Assembly (NCBI RefSeq): GCF_008824185.1
Contig: NZ_CP044426.1
Location: 1,186,501-1,250,500, forward strand
From: Paracoccus pantotrophus
GTDB lineage: Bacteria; Pseudomonadota; Alphaproteobacteria; Rhodobacterales; Rhodobacteraceae
Direction: 5' to 3'
Length of the DNA: 64,000 nt
The translations under genes were made by a program, and so were the position numbers. Below, piece after piece: positions 7,460-16,095 of this stretch (position 1 is the stretch's first letter; every line of letters begins with the position of its first letter). The notes beneath the pieces were generated by a model. The model saw only the letters and a list, made by a program, of their open reading frames with translations, did not search any database and was not told the origin of the DNA.

Positions 7460-8047
7460 TCAAAGCTTCGAAATCCGCTTCTGCAACTCGGCAAGCTGGC
7501 GGCGGATCTCGGCCATGTCCTCGGGTGCGGAGCCCTTCTGGCCGCCACGGCGGGTCTCGTCCGTCTCGGTCTCCTCCATCTCGGGGCCGCTGCTGCCGGC
7601 GCCCCAGCCCGCCGCCATCGCCTTCAAAAACAGCTGCTGCTGGCGCTGGAGCGCCTCGAAACCCGGCATCGAGGACATCGGGTTGGGAAAGGTCGACAGA
7701 TTCTCCATCATCTTCGACTGACCCTCGCGCAGCATCTCGAAGCTGGCGGCCAGGAATTGCGGTACCACCGATTGCGCCTGGGTCGTGTAACTGCGCACCA
7801 GGTCGATCAGAACCTCGATGGGTAGCACGTTCTCGCCCCGGCCCTCATGCTCGGCGATGATCTGCAACAGATATTGCCGGGTCAGGTCGTCGCCGGTCTT
7901 GAGATCGACGATGCGGACCTGCCGCCCGGCACGGATGAAGCCCGCGATATCCTCAAGCGTCACGTAATCGCTGGTCTCGGTATTGTAGAGGCGGCGGCTC
8001 GCATAGCGCTTGATCAGAAGCGGGGTCGTGTTCTCGGGCTCAGCCAT
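7460..8047 (-). CDS. phaR: Polyhydroxyalkanoate synthesis repressor PhaR
   Basis: PhaR is a DNA-binding repressor that also binds PHB. When polymer accumulates PhaR moves to the granule and releases phasin expression. The 195-residue protein has the conserved N-terminal domain (residues 8-70, LIKRYASRRLYNTETSDYVT, then VRIVDLKTGDDLT) and the PHB_acc repeat region (GENVLPIEVLIDLVRSY), followed by a Gln/Met-rich stretch and a C-terminal coiled coil (MAEIRRQLAELQKRISKL). It lies downstream of phaP and phaC on the same strand, but phaP has its own terminator, so phaR is likely a separate unit. A TGC-rich site just upstream (8061-8072) suggests self-repression, as known for Paracoccus denitrificans. 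Confidence 0.96.
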   Translation of the reverse strand: MAEPENTTPLLIKRYASRRLYNTETSDYVTLEDIAGFIRAGRQVRIVDLKTGDDLTRQYLLQIIAEHEGRGENVLPIEVLIDLVRSYTTQAQSVVPQFLAASFEMLREGQSKMMENLSTFPNPMSSMPGFEALQRQQQLFLKAMAAGWGAGSSGPEMEETETDETRRGGQKGSAPEDMAEIRRQLAELQKRISKL

Positions 8048-8060
8048 GGCTCCTCCGGCA

Positions 8061-8072
8061 GTGCATTTGCAG
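8061..8072. promoter_or_regulatory. Candidate PhaR operator upstream of phaR
   Basis: GTGCATTTGCAG reads CTGC-AAAT-GCAC on the coding strand, one base away from the CTGC-N3/4-GCAG motif bound by Paracoccus PhaR. It lies 14 bp before the phaR start, where bound repressor would block transcription or its start. Confidence 0.5.
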
Positions 8073-8149
8073 CATGATGGGAAATGACCCGGAAAAATGC
8101 AAAGAAAATCGCCATCCTGCGCCGGAAGCAGGGGCGAGGCATAAGAAAA

Positions 8150-8169
8150 GGGGGCAGCGAACTGCCCCC
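8150..8169 (-). terminator. Rho-independent terminator of phaP
   Basis: On the minus strand the stem GGGGGCAG-TTCG-CTGCCCCC, with a stable UUCG loop, is followed by TTTTCTT. It lies 26 bp after the phaP stop and separates it from phaR. Confidence 0.9.
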
Positions 8170-8195
8170 TGTCCCGAAACCGTCAAGGACCGCAA

Positions 8196-8669
8196 TCAGG
8201 CCTTGGTCACGGTGCTGGCCGAAGTCGCGGCGGCAGCGGCTTTCTTGACCGCGGCCTGGGTGTCGCGGCTGGCCTTTTCGGCGGCCTTCTGCGCGTCGGC
8301 AGCCAGATCCTTGCCGGCGGTCAGCATCAGGTCGACGGTGTCCATCTGGACCTTCTTCGCCACTTCGGCAAAGGCGGCCATGTGCTCGGCAGCCATTTCG
8401 GCGGCGGCGGTGGCGAAATCGCTCAGCGCCTTGGCGTATTCGGCCGGCTCTTCCTTGGACGAGGTCAGCTCGCCCATGCGCGCGATGGTGTCCTTGGCCC
8501 ATTGGGCCGAGATCTCGGTCGAACGCTCGGCAGCGGCCAGCGCGACGCGGGCCATCTTTTCGCCCAGCGCGGTCTGCGACTTGAAGGCGTCCTGGAACGA
8601 CGAGGTGTCGACCGGGAATTTCGCCATAACTTCTTGCATGGTCTTGGTAAAGTCAGGGGTCTTGGCCAT
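8196..8669 (-). CDS. phaP: Phasin (PHB granule-associated protein)
   Basis: Phasins are small amphipathic proteins that coat PHB granules and set their number and size. This 157-residue protein is nearly all helix, rich in alanine and lysine, without cysteine or signal peptide. The N-terminus MAKTPDFTKTMQEVMAKFPV is followed by the phasin_2-type heptad region and an alanine/lysine tail ending TSASTVTKA. The start at 8669 has a strong ribosome site (GGAGAGAG, 4 bp spacing). The upstream region holds the twin PhaR sites at 8733-8778 and downstream is a strong terminator, so the gene is a single unit repressed by PhaR. Confidence 0.93.
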   Translation of the reverse strand: MAKTPDFTKTMQEVMAKFPVDTSSFQDAFKSQTALGEKMARVALAAAERSTEISAQWAKDTIARMGELTSSKEEPAEYAKALSDFATAAAEMAAEHMAAFAEVAKKVQMDTVDLMLTAGKDLAADAQKAAEKASRDTQAAVKKAAAAATSASTVTKA

Positions 8670-8732
8670 TTGCTCTCTCCTAGGTCGGCGCGAAGCTTCG
8701 GCACCGGTTGAACTGTTCTGTCCAACATATAC

Positions 8733-8778
8733 TTTCTGCACCGCAGCATTGCAAGGTTTTCTTGCTGCGGTGCAGAAA
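8733..8778. promoter_or_regulatory. Twin PhaR-binding sites in a 16-bp inverted repeat between phaC and phaP
   Basis: TTTCTGCACCGCAGCA (8733-8748) and its exact complement TGCTGCGGTGCAGAAA (8763-8778) face each other across 14 bp. Each arm holds one perfect CTGC-N3-GCAG motif (8736-8746 and 8765-8775), the sequence recognised by Paracoccus denitrificans PhaR. The repeat lies upstream of phaP and just after the phaC stop, so it probably acts as the phaP operator and may also fold as the 3' hairpin of phaC mRNA. Confidence 0.85.
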
Positions 8779-8782
8779 AATT

Positions 8783-11104
8783 TTACGCCCGCTCGTGGAC
8801 GTAAAGGCCCGGCGCAGGGCCGAAGCCCTCGCCCGGGTCGCGGGCATCGACCATGCCCCCCGCCCGCCGGGCCAGCCATTCGCCCCAGCGGCCCCACCAG
8901 CTGCCCTCGTGATGGCTGGCCTTGTCCAGCCAGTGCTGCTCGCCCTGACCGAAACCGGCGTCCGAGGTATAATGGCCGTATTTCTTCTTGCTAGGCGGGT
9001 TGACGATGCCGGCGATATGGCCCGATTCGGACAGGATGAAGGTCTTGTCCCTGGAACCCATCTGCGCGATGCCGCGCCAGCTGTCCTTCCAGGGCGCGAT
9101 ATGGTCGGTCTCGCAGGCGATGGCGCAAAGCGGCACGGTCACGTCGCCGACATGCAGGCGGTGGCCCATCAGATCGAACCCCTCCTTGACGAAGCGGTTC
9201 TGCTGGCACAGGCCGCGCAGGTATTCCACGGCCATGCGCCCGGGCAGGTTGGTGCCGTCGCCGTTCCAGAACAGCAGGTCGAAGGCCGGCGGCGTCTCGC
9301 CCAGCATGTAGCTGCGGATCGCCGGCCCCCAGACCAGGTCGTTGGCGCGCAGGAAGCTGAAGGTGCGCGTCATCAGCTGCGCGCCCAGGATGCCGGTCCG
9401 CGCCGCCTCCTCCTCGATGCCTGAGACGAAATCCTCCTGCAGATAGGCAGTGAACTCGCCCTGGTCGGCGAAATCGGTCAGCGCGGTGAAGAAGGTGGCC
9501 GCGTTCACCCGGTCGTCGCCGCGCTGCTTCAGCAGCGACAGGGTCAGCGCCAGGGTGGTGCCGGCGATGCAATAGCCCACCGCATTCAGCTTTTTCTGGT
9601 CGGTCAGATCCAGAACCCGGTCCATCACCTCCAGATAGGCGCTGACGTAATCGTCCATGCCGGTGTCGCCATAGCTGGGGTCGGGGTTCTTCCAGGCCAC
9701 CACGAACAGCGTATGGCCCTGGTCCACGATCCATTTGATCAGGCTGTTCTGCGGCTTGAGGTCGAGGATGTAGAATTTGTTGATCCAGGGCGGAAAGATC
9801 ACCAGCGGGATCTCATGCACCTGCGCGGTGGTGGGCTTGTACTGGATCAGCTCGTAAAGCTTGGTGCGCGCGACCACCGTGCCCTCGGTGGTGCCGATGT
9901 TCTCGCCCACGCGGAAGGCATCGCGGTCGGCCAGCGACACGATCAGCTCGCCGCTGTTCTGCTCGACGTCGCGCACCAGGTTCTCAAGGCCCCTGACCAG
10001 GCTTTCGCCCTCGGTCTCCAGCGCCTTTTCCAGCGCGTCGGGATTGGTGGCCAGGAAATTCGTCGGCGCCATCATGTCGATCATCTGGCGGGTGAACCAT
10101 TCGATCCGGCGCCGGTCGGTCATCTCGGGCAGGTCCAGCGCGCTGGCCGCCTCCTGCAGGGCCTGGGCGTTGATCTGGTATTGCCGCTTGATGAAGTTGA
10201 AGAAGGGATGCGCCTCCCACAGCGGGTTGGCAAAGCGCCGGTCCCGCGGCCCTTCGCTGGGCGGCGGCGTCAGCGTGCCGCGGGCAAAGGCGGCCTGGGC
10301 CTCGGCGAAATGGCGCAAGGTTTCGCCCCAATAGCTGACCTGCTGGCCGATCACCCGCTCGGGCTGCTCGGCCAGAAGCTTGATCCAGGCCGAGGTCGCG
10401 GTGGCGAAAAGGTCGGGGCCCGGCATCTCGACGCCGGGATTCGAGGGACGGCGCTGCGCCAGCGCGCTGATCAGGCGCTGGGTCAGCGATTCGATGCGCT
10501 CGATGTTCTGGGCCAGCTGCTCGGGCAGGCGGCTGCCGGGACCGAAGGCCGCCTCGACGAAGGCGGCGGTGGTCGGGCTCGGATGCGGCTCGGCAGCGAG
10601 TCCGGCAGACTGGCCGGTCCCCGCCGGGGCGGCAGCCTGGGCGCGGGGCGCGGCCATGGGCGGCACGCCGCCGCCCGGTCCGACGGCGCCCAGCGGACGC
10701 AGCGCCTCGTCGGCCATACTGAGCGAGGCGGTCTCGGCCTGCGCCTTCGCGGCGGCCTTGCCCGAGGGCTTGCGGCGCGGACCGGGGCGCGGATCGCTGC
10801 GACCGGCCCCCCGCCCGCGCAACGCGGGCTTGCGTGTGCCGGCCTTGGCGGCAGGCTTGGCGGGATCGGAGGCCGCGGCCGCCTTGGACCTGGCAGGCGC
10901 CGCGGGCTCCGGCACGGGCTCGGGCGGGGTCTTTGCCGCGGCCTTTTCGCGCCGCGGTCGCGCCGGCTTTTCCGAATCGGCAGGCTTCGGCTCCTGTTTC
11001 GCGGCCCCGGCGCGGCCCTTGGCCCCTGCCCCGCGGCCCCTGCGTGGTTTGCCCCCGGCTTCGGCCGCGCCCGCAGCTTCCGGTTTTTCGTCCTTGCCCG
11101 CCAT
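8783..11104 (-). CDS. phaC: Class I poly(3-hydroxyalkanoate) synthase with long basic N-terminal tail
   Basis: PhaC polymerises (R)-3-hydroxybutyryl-CoA into PHB on the granule surface. The 773-residue protein has the lipase-like box GYCIAG with the nucleophile near Cys512, the acid near Asp667 (ETDHIAPW) and the catalytic histidine near His696 (SGHIAGIVNPP). The PhaC N-terminal domain begins near residue 190. Before it is a tail of about 190 residues made almost only of Ala, Lys, Arg, Pro and Gly, reminiscent of histone-H1-like proteins; class I enzymes are usually about 560-630 residues. I chose the ATG at 11104 because GGGAGGA precedes it. It is divergent from phaZ and upstream of phaP. 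Confidence 0.95.
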   Translation of the reverse strand: MAGKDEKPEAAGAAEAGGKPRRGRGAGAKGRAGAAKQEPKPADSEKPARPRREKAAAKTPPEPVPEPAAPARSKAAAASDPAKPAAKAGTRKPALRGRGAGRSDPRPGPRRKPSGKAAAKAQAETASLSMADEALRPLGAVGPGGGVPPMAAPRAQAAAPAGTGQSAGLAAEPHPSPTTAAFVEAAFGPGSRLPEQLAQNIERIESLTQRLISALAQRRPSNPGVEMPGPDLFATATSAWIKLLAEQPERVIGQQVSYWGETLRHFAEAQAAFARGTLTPPPSEGPRDRRFANPLWEAHPFFNFIKRQYQINAQALQEAASALDLPEMTDRRRIEWFTRQMIDMMAPTNFLATNPDALEKALETEGESLVRGLENLVRDVEQNSGELIVSLADRDAFRVGENIGTTEGTVVARTKLYELIQYKPTTAQVHEIPLVIFPPWINKFYILDLKPQNSLIKWIVDQGHTLFVVAWKNPDPSYGDTGMDDYVSAYLEVMDRVLDLTDQKKLNAVGYCIAGTTLALTLSLLKQRGDDRVNAATFFTALTDFADQGEFTAYLQEDFVSGIEEEAARTGILGAQLMTRTFSFLRANDLVWGPAIRSYMLGETPPAFDLLFWNGDGTNLPGRMAVEYLRGLCQQNRFVKEGFDLMGHRLHVGDVTVPLCAIACETDHIAPWKDSWRGIAQMGSRDKTFILSESGHIAGIVNPPSKKKYGHYTSDAGFGQGEQHWLDKASHHEGSWWGRWGEWLARRAGGMVDARDPGEGFGPAPGLYVHERA

Positions 11105-11217
11105 AATTGACAATCCTCCCTGAACCGTAAAATCATTATGCCCAGCACAATACGCAGGTAAAGCCGTGTCCTTCCCCGGCAAGGCCGAATCCGGCGGGTT
11201 CATGGGAGAAGGTTGCA

Positions 11218-12561
11218 ATGACGACGTACAAGGGTTTGAGAGGGATCATCTCCTATGATGCGATGGAGACGATCCGCAACACCAATGAATGGATGGGCGC
11301 CAGCGCGCGGGCCCTGGCCTCCTACCCGGCCTTCGCGCTGCTGCCCAATCCGCTGTTCAAGCTGATGTCGGCCTGGGGCCGGGTGACCGAGCGCAGCTTC
11401 GCGCGCATGGTCATCAAGCCGGACTGGGAAATCCCGCCCGTCGTCTCCGAGGACGGCCAGGACCATGTCGTCTATGTCGAGCCGGTGATTGAGCGCCCCT
11501 TCGGCGACCTGGTGCATTTCCGCGTCGCCCGCCGCGCGCCGCTGGCGCGCAAGGTTCTGCTGGTGGCGCCCATGTCGGGCCATTACGCCACGCTCCTGCG
11601 CACCACGGTCACGTCCCTGCTGCCCGATTGCGAAGTCTATGTGACGGATTGGCACAATGCCCGCGACATCCCGGTCAGCTGCGGCAAGTTCGACATCGAC
11701 GATTACACGCAATACCTGGTCGATTTCATCCGCCATCTCGGCCCCGACACCAATGTCATCGCCGTCTGCCAGCCCGCGCCGCTGGCGCTTGCCGCAACCG
11801 CGCTCCTGGCCGAGGAAGACCCCAAGGCCCAGCCGCGCTCGCTGATCCTGATCGGCGGCCCGATCGACCCCGACGCGGCGGCGACCGAGGTGACCGATTT
11901 CGGCAACCGCATCACCATGGGCGAGCTCGACTACCTGATGATCCAGCAGGTCGGCTTCAAGTATCGCGGCGCCGGGCGCATGGTCTATCCGGGCCTCGCG
12001 CAGCTTTCCTCCTTCATCGCCATGAATGCCGAAACCCATGCCAAGGCCTTCCTCGACAAGATCTTCGCCGAGGCGCGCGGCCAGGGTTCCGAAGGCGACA
12101 AGCACAACACCTTCTACGACGAATATCTCGCCGTCATGGACATGACAGCCGAATTCTACCTCTCCACGGTCGAGCGCATCTTCAAGGAACGCGAGATCGC
12201 GCAGAACCGCTTCACCGTGAACGGCAGGCCGGTCGATCTGGGCAAGATCACCGATGTCGCGGTGATGACGGTCGAGGGCGCCAATGACGACATCTCGGCG
12301 CCGGGCCAATGCGTGGCGGCGCTGGCGCTTTGCACCGGCGTGCCCGCGAACCGCAAGACCCAGCACCTGGAACCCGGTGCCGGCCATTACGGCATCTTCG
12401 CCGGGAAAAGCTGGCGGTTGAACATCCGTCCGCTGGTGCTGGATTTCATCGACGAGCAGGTGCAGCCCGCCGGCCAGCGCAAGCGCCGCCGCGGCGGCCC
12501 GGTCCCGGTCGATTGCGGCCTCGCCAACCTGTCCGAACACGACTCCAAGATCGCGGTCTAG
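11218..12561 (+). CDS. phaZ: Intracellular PHB depolymerase
   Basis: PhaZ hydrolyses stored native PHB inside the cell. The 447-residue alpha/beta-hydrolase has no signal peptide and carries the cysteine-type nucleophile box VCQPAP (Cys184) typical of intracellular depolymerases of the PhaZa type, plus the downstream histidine in EPGAGHYGIFAGK. The C-terminus is arginine-rich (QRKRRRGGPVPVD). GGGAGAAGG precedes the ATG at 11218. It is divergent from phaC with 113 bp between the starts, so both promoters share this gap. A strong GC hairpin follows the stop. Confidence 0.95.
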   Translation: MTTYKGLRGIISYDAMETIRNTNEWMGASARALASYPAFALLPNPLFKLMSAWGRVTERSFARMVIKPDWEIPPVVSEDGQDHVVYVEPVIERPFGDLVHFRVARRAPLARKVLLVAPMSGHYATLLRTTVTSLLPDCEVYVTDWHNARDIPVSCGKFDIDDYTQYLVDFIRHLGPDTNVIAVCQPAPLALAATALLAEEDPKAQPRSLILIGGPIDPDAAATEVTDFGNRITMGELDYLMIQQVGFKYRGAGRMVYPGLAQLSSFIAMNAETHAKAFLDKIFAEARGQGSEGDKHNTFYDEYLAVMDMTAEFYLSTVERIFKEREIAQNRFTVNGRPVDLGKITDVAVMTVEGANDDISAPGQCVAALALCTGVPANRKTQHLEPGAGHYGIFAGKSWRLNIRPLVLDFIDEQVQPAGQRKRRRGGPVPVDCGLANLSEHDSKIAV

Positions 12562-12568
12562 GAAACCC

Positions 12569-12590
12569 GGCGCGGCCAACCGGCCGCGCC
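12569..12590. terminator. GC-rich hairpin between convergent phaZ and hydrolase genes
   Basis: GGCGCGGCC-AACC-GGCCGCGCC is a perfect 9-bp stem with a 4-base loop lying between two converging genes. It has no T-run, so it is at best a weak or bidirectional terminator. Confidence 0.5.
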
Positions 12591-12594
12591 CCTC

Positions 12595-13338
12595 TCACCC
12601 CCGCGCCAGCACCTCCTCGACTGCCGCGCCGATCAGCGCCAGGCAATCGGGCGTCGAAAAGCGGTGATCCGCCCCCTTCACCAGCGTCAGCCGCATGTCC
12701 TCGCCGCGGGCATGGTCCAGCAGGTCCAGCGCCCAGGCCATCGGCACATCGGCATCCGCGGTGCCCTGCAGGAAGCGCGCCGGAAAGGGCAGCGGCAGGG
12801 GCTGGTCCAGCACCAGATGGTCGCGCCCGTCCTCGATCAGCCGGCGGGTGATGACATAGGGCTCGCCATAGTCGCTGGGCTGCTCGACCCGGCCCCGCTC
12901 CTGCAGCGCCGCGCGCTCGGCCGGTGAAAACCCGGCCCAATAGCCGCGCTCGGTGAAATCCGGCGCCGCCGCCACCGTGACCAGCCCGGCCAGCCGCTCG
13001 GGCATGGTGCGTGCCAGCAAGAGGCTGATCCAGCCGCCCATGGACGAGCCGACCAGCACCTGCCGCCCCTCGGTCAGCCCGCGGATCGCTGCCATGGCAT
13101 CGGAAAACCAGTCGCCGATGCAGCCCTCCTCGAAAGCGCCCGAGGATTCGCCATGGCCCGAATAGTCGAAGCGCAGGAAGGCCCGCCCCTGCGCGCGCGC
13201 CCAATCCTCCAGCCACAGCGCCTTGGTGCCCTGCATGTCCGAGCGGAACCCGCCCAGGAACACTATGCCGGGCCCCTGCCCCTCGATCCGCTCATAGGCG
13301 ATGCGTCGCCCCTGCGGCCCTTCCATGAATTGCGTCAT
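12595..13338 (-). CDS. Alpha/beta hydrolase (ABHD10-like esterase)
   Basis: This 247-residue cytoplasmic hydrolase has the nucleophile elbow GSSMGG near residue 95, an HG-type opening GIVFLGGFRSDMQGTKA, the RFDYSGHGES motif, and a late GADHRFS with the catalytic histidine. This arrangement resembles ABHD10-like serine esterases (acyl-protein thioesterase or glucuronide esterase in animals), but the bacterial substrate is unknown. I start it at 13338 because the frame upstream is not protein-like and runs antisense to the thrS leader. It converges on phaZ; no functional link to PHB can be shown. Confidence 0.85.
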   Translation of the reverse strand: MTQFMEGPQGRRIAYERIEGQGPGIVFLGGFRSDMQGTKALWLEDWARAQGRAFLRFDYSGHGESSGAFEEGCIGDWFSDAMAAIRGLTEGRQVLVGSSMGGWISLLLARTMPERLAGLVTVAAAPDFTERGYWAGFSPAERAALQERGRVEQPSDYGEPYVITRRLIEDGRDHLVLDQPLPLPFPARFLQGTADADVPMAWALDLLDHARGEDMRLTLVKGADHRFSTPDCLALIGAAVEEVLARG

Positions 13339-13504
13339 TTCTCCGTTTCCCAAATACCCTGCGGGGGAGTCGCGGAACGCGACGGGGGCGCAAAGCCCCC
13401 TTGCACACCTAGCCGCATTGACAACGCCCGGCAATCGCGCCACACCCGCGCCACATACCCGCAGCCGGGCGTTCCGTGGGCGCCAAACCGACGAGGAGGA
13501 CTCC

Positions 13505-15451
13505 ATGTCCCAGATCTCCCTGACCTTTCCCGATGGCAATGCGCGCGACTATCCCGCCGGCATCACTGCGGCCGAGGTCGCGGCCTCCATCGCCCCCAGC
13601 CTGGCCAAGAACGCCATCTCGGCCAGTCTCGACGGCCGCCATATCGACCTGCAATGGCCGATCACGGCCAGCGGCAAGATCGCCATCAACACCATGAAGG
13701 ACAGCGAGCCGGCGCTGGAGCTGATCCGCCACGACCTCGCCCATATCATGGCCCGCGCCGTGCAGGAGCTGTGGCCGGACGTGAAGGTCACCATCGGCCC
13801 GGTGCGCGACCAAGGCTGGTTTTACGATTTCGACCGCGCCGAGCCCTTCACCCCCGAAGACCTGGGCGCCATCGAGGCGCGCATGAAGCAGATCATCGCC
13901 GCCCGCGATCCGGTGCGCACCGAGGTCTGGGACCGCGCCCGGGCGCGCGCCCATTACGAGGCGCAGGGCGAGCCCTTCAAGATCGAACTCCTCGACCGCA
14001 TCCCCGAGGGCGAGCCGATCCGCATGTACTGGCACGGCGACTGGCAGGATCTGTGCCGCGGCCCGCATCTGCAGCATACCGGCCAGGTGCCGGCCGACGC
14101 CTTCAAGCTGACGCATGTCGCCGGCGCCTATTGGCTGGGCGACGCCTCGCGGCCGATGCTGCAGCGCATCTACGGCGTGGCCTTCAAGAACCGCGACGAC
14201 CTCAAGGCGCATCTGACCATGCTGGAGGAGGCCGCCAAGCGCGACCACCGCAAGCTGGGCAAGGAAATGGAACTCTTCCATTTCCAGGAGGAAGCGCCGG
14301 GCATGGTGTTCTGGCACCCGAACGGCTGGTCGATCTATCGCGAGCTGGAGGCCTATATGCGCCGCCGGCTGATCCGCGCCGATTACAAGGAAATCAAGAC
14401 GCCCCAGGTCGTGGACCGCATCCTGTGGGAGAAATCCGGCCATTGGGAAGCCTATCGCGAGAACATGTTCATCGTCGAGGTGGACGAGGAGGGGGCTCGC
14501 GAAAAGCGCATCAACGCGCTCAAGCCGATGAACTGCCCCTGCCATGTCCAGGTCTACAACCAGGGCCTGAAGAGCTATCGCGACCTGCCGCTGCGGCTGG
14601 CCGAATTCGGCTCCTGCCACCGCTACGAGCCCTCGGGCGCGATGCACGGGCTGATGCGGGTGCGCGGCTTCGTCCAGGACGATGCGCATATCTTCTGCAC
14701 CGAGGACCAGATCGAGGCGGAATGCGCCGGCTTCATCGAACTGCTGTCCTCGGTCTACCAGGATCTCGGCTTCGGGAAATTCGACATCAAGCTCTCGACC
14801 CGCCCCGAGGTCCGCGTCGGTTCCGACGAGATCTGGGACAAGGCCGAGGCGGCGCTGAAAGGCGCCATCGAGCATCTCGGCCTGCCCTATGAGGTCAATC
14901 CCGGCGACGGCGCCTTCTACGGGCCGAAGCTCGACTTCAAGCTGACCGACGCCATCGGCCGCGAATGGCAATGCGGCACCTTCCAATGCGACTTCAACCT
15001 GCCGCAGCGGCTCGAGGCGGAATATGTCGGCGAGGACGGCATGAAGCACATGCCGGTCATGCTGCACCGCGCCGTGCTGGGCAGCTTCGAACGCTTCATC
15101 GGCATCCTGATCGAGAACTATTCGGGCAAGCTGCCGCTCTGGCTCGCGCCGCGCCAGGTGGTGGTCGCCTCGATCGTCTCGGGCGCCGACGATTACGTGC
15201 ATCAGGTGGTGGCCGCGCTACGCGATGCCGGGCTGCGGGCCGAGGCCGACACCCGCAACGAAAAGATCAACTACAAGGTGCGCGAGCATTCAGTCGGCAA
15301 GGTGCCGGTCATCATGGCCGTGGGCCTGAAGGAGGTCGAGGAGCGCAGCGTCTCGATCCGCCGCCTCGACCGCCAGGGCAGCGAAAGCCAGGGGCTCGAA
15401 GCGGCCATCGCCGCGCTGCGGGCCGAGGCCACCCCGCCGGATCTGCGCTGA
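13505..15451 (+). CDS. thrS: Threonine-tRNA ligase
   Basis: ThrRS charges tRNA-Thr with threonine. The 648-residue protein has the full domain order: TGS (residues 1-63), editing domain (about 65-230), class II catalytic core (about 240-535) and anticodon-binding domain (about 540-648, beginning near LPLWLAPRQVVVASI). The zinc ligand Cys344 lies in the PMNCPCH motif, motif 2 reads FGSCHRYEPSGAMHGL, and the VRGFVQDDAHIFC stretch is intact. GAGGAGGA precedes the ATG at 13505. The 166-bp leader showed no T-box features. Confidence 0.98.
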   Translation: MSQISLTFPDGNARDYPAGITAAEVAASIAPSLAKNAISASLDGRHIDLQWPITASGKIAINTMKDSEPALELIRHDLAHIMARAVQELWPDVKVTIGPVRDQGWFYDFDRAEPFTPEDLGAIEARMKQIIAARDPVRTEVWDRARARAHYEAQGEPFKIELLDRIPEGEPIRMYWHGDWQDLCRGPHLQHTGQVPADAFKLTHVAGAYWLGDASRPMLQRIYGVAFKNRDDLKAHLTMLEEAAKRDHRKLGKEMELFHFQEEAPGMVFWHPNGWSIYRELEAYMRRRLIRADYKEIKTPQVVDRILWEKSGHWEAYRENMFIVEVDEEGAREKRINALKPMNCPCHVQVYNQGLKSYRDLPLRLAEFGSCHRYEPSGAMHGLMRVRGFVQDDAHIFCTEDQIEAECAGFIELLSSVYQDLGFGKFDIKLSTRPEVRVGSDEIWDKAEAALKGAIEHLGLPYEVNPGDGAFYGPKLDFKLTDAIGREWQCGTFQCDFNLPQRLEAEYVGEDGMKHMPVMLHRAVLGSFERFIGILIENYSGKLPLWLAPRQVVVASIVSGADDYVHQVVAALRDAGLRAEADTRNEKINYKVREHSVGKVPVIMAVGLKEVEERSVSIRRLDRQGSESQGLEAAIAALRAEATPPDLR

Positions 15452-15485
15452 ACACCCGGCTTGGCGACAATTTGCCGATGCGAAC

Positions 15486-15514
15486 GCGCAAGATGACCCT
15501 ACGTCACCTTGCGC
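15486..15514 (+). terminator. Hairpin after thrS
   Basis: GCGCAAG-A-TGAC (15486-15497) pairs with GTCA-C-CTTGCGC (15503-15514), and a T6 run follows about 18 bases later (15533-15538). The distance to the T-run makes this an imperfect terminator candidate. Confidence 0.4.
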
Positions 15515-15677
15515 GGCGCATTCGTGCTTGCGTTTTTTGGCGAATCGTTCATCCTCTCGTCCGCGTGAGCACGACTTTCTACCGCCTCCCTTCACGGGGC
15601 AGCCGGACTTGACGGGAAAGGGCTGCACGGCCTGGGCGCAATCTCGCCCCAGGATGACTTGAAGGAGAGACGGTATA

Positions 15678-15884
15678 ATGGCTACCGGCACCGTAAAATG
15701 GTTCAACGCCACCAAAGGCTATGGCTTCATCGCGCCCGATGACGGCGGCAAGGACGTGTTCGTCCATATCTCGGCGGTCGAACGCGCCGGCCTGACCGGC
15801 CTGAACGACAACCAGAAGATCGCCTACGAACTGCAATCGGGCCGCGACGGCCGCAGCTCGGCCTCGGATCTGAAGCTGCTCTGA
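15678..15884 (+). CDS. Cold-shock domain protein
   Basis: This 68-residue single cold-shock domain binds single-stranded RNA and melts secondary structure. Both RNA-binding motifs are present: RNP1 as KGYGFIAPD and RNP2 as VFVHIS. The length is that of CspA-family proteins. GAAGGAGAG precedes the ATG. The gene has a leader of roughly 200 bp after thrS, which may carry thermo-responsive structure, and its own terminator, so it is probably a single-gene unit. Confidence 0.96.
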   Translation: MATGTVKWFNATKGYGFIAPDDGGKDVFVHISAVERAGLTGLNDNQKIAYELQSGRDGRSSASDLKLL

Positions 15885-15909
15885 TTCGGCGACACCCGGA
15901 ATTTCGGAA

Positions 15910-15940
15910 ACGGCCGGCCCGCATGGCGCCGGCCGTTTTC
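15910..15940 (+). terminator. Rho-independent terminator of the cold-shock gene
   Basis: ACGGCCGGC (15910-15918) pairs with GCCGGCCGT (15928-15936) and is followed by TTTC. It lies 26 bp after the stop codon. Confidence 0.85.
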
Positions 15941-16095
15941 ATTTGCCTCTCCCGGCTTCTTTCTTGTCCAAATATCCTGGGGGAGCGCCTTGCCTGGCCC
16001 AGCGGGGGCAGGCGAGGCGCGGGGGCAAAGCCCCCTTCCCATGCGCGCCGCCAGCCTCTATCCCCAGGCCCGGGACGGAAAGAAGGGGCGACGGG

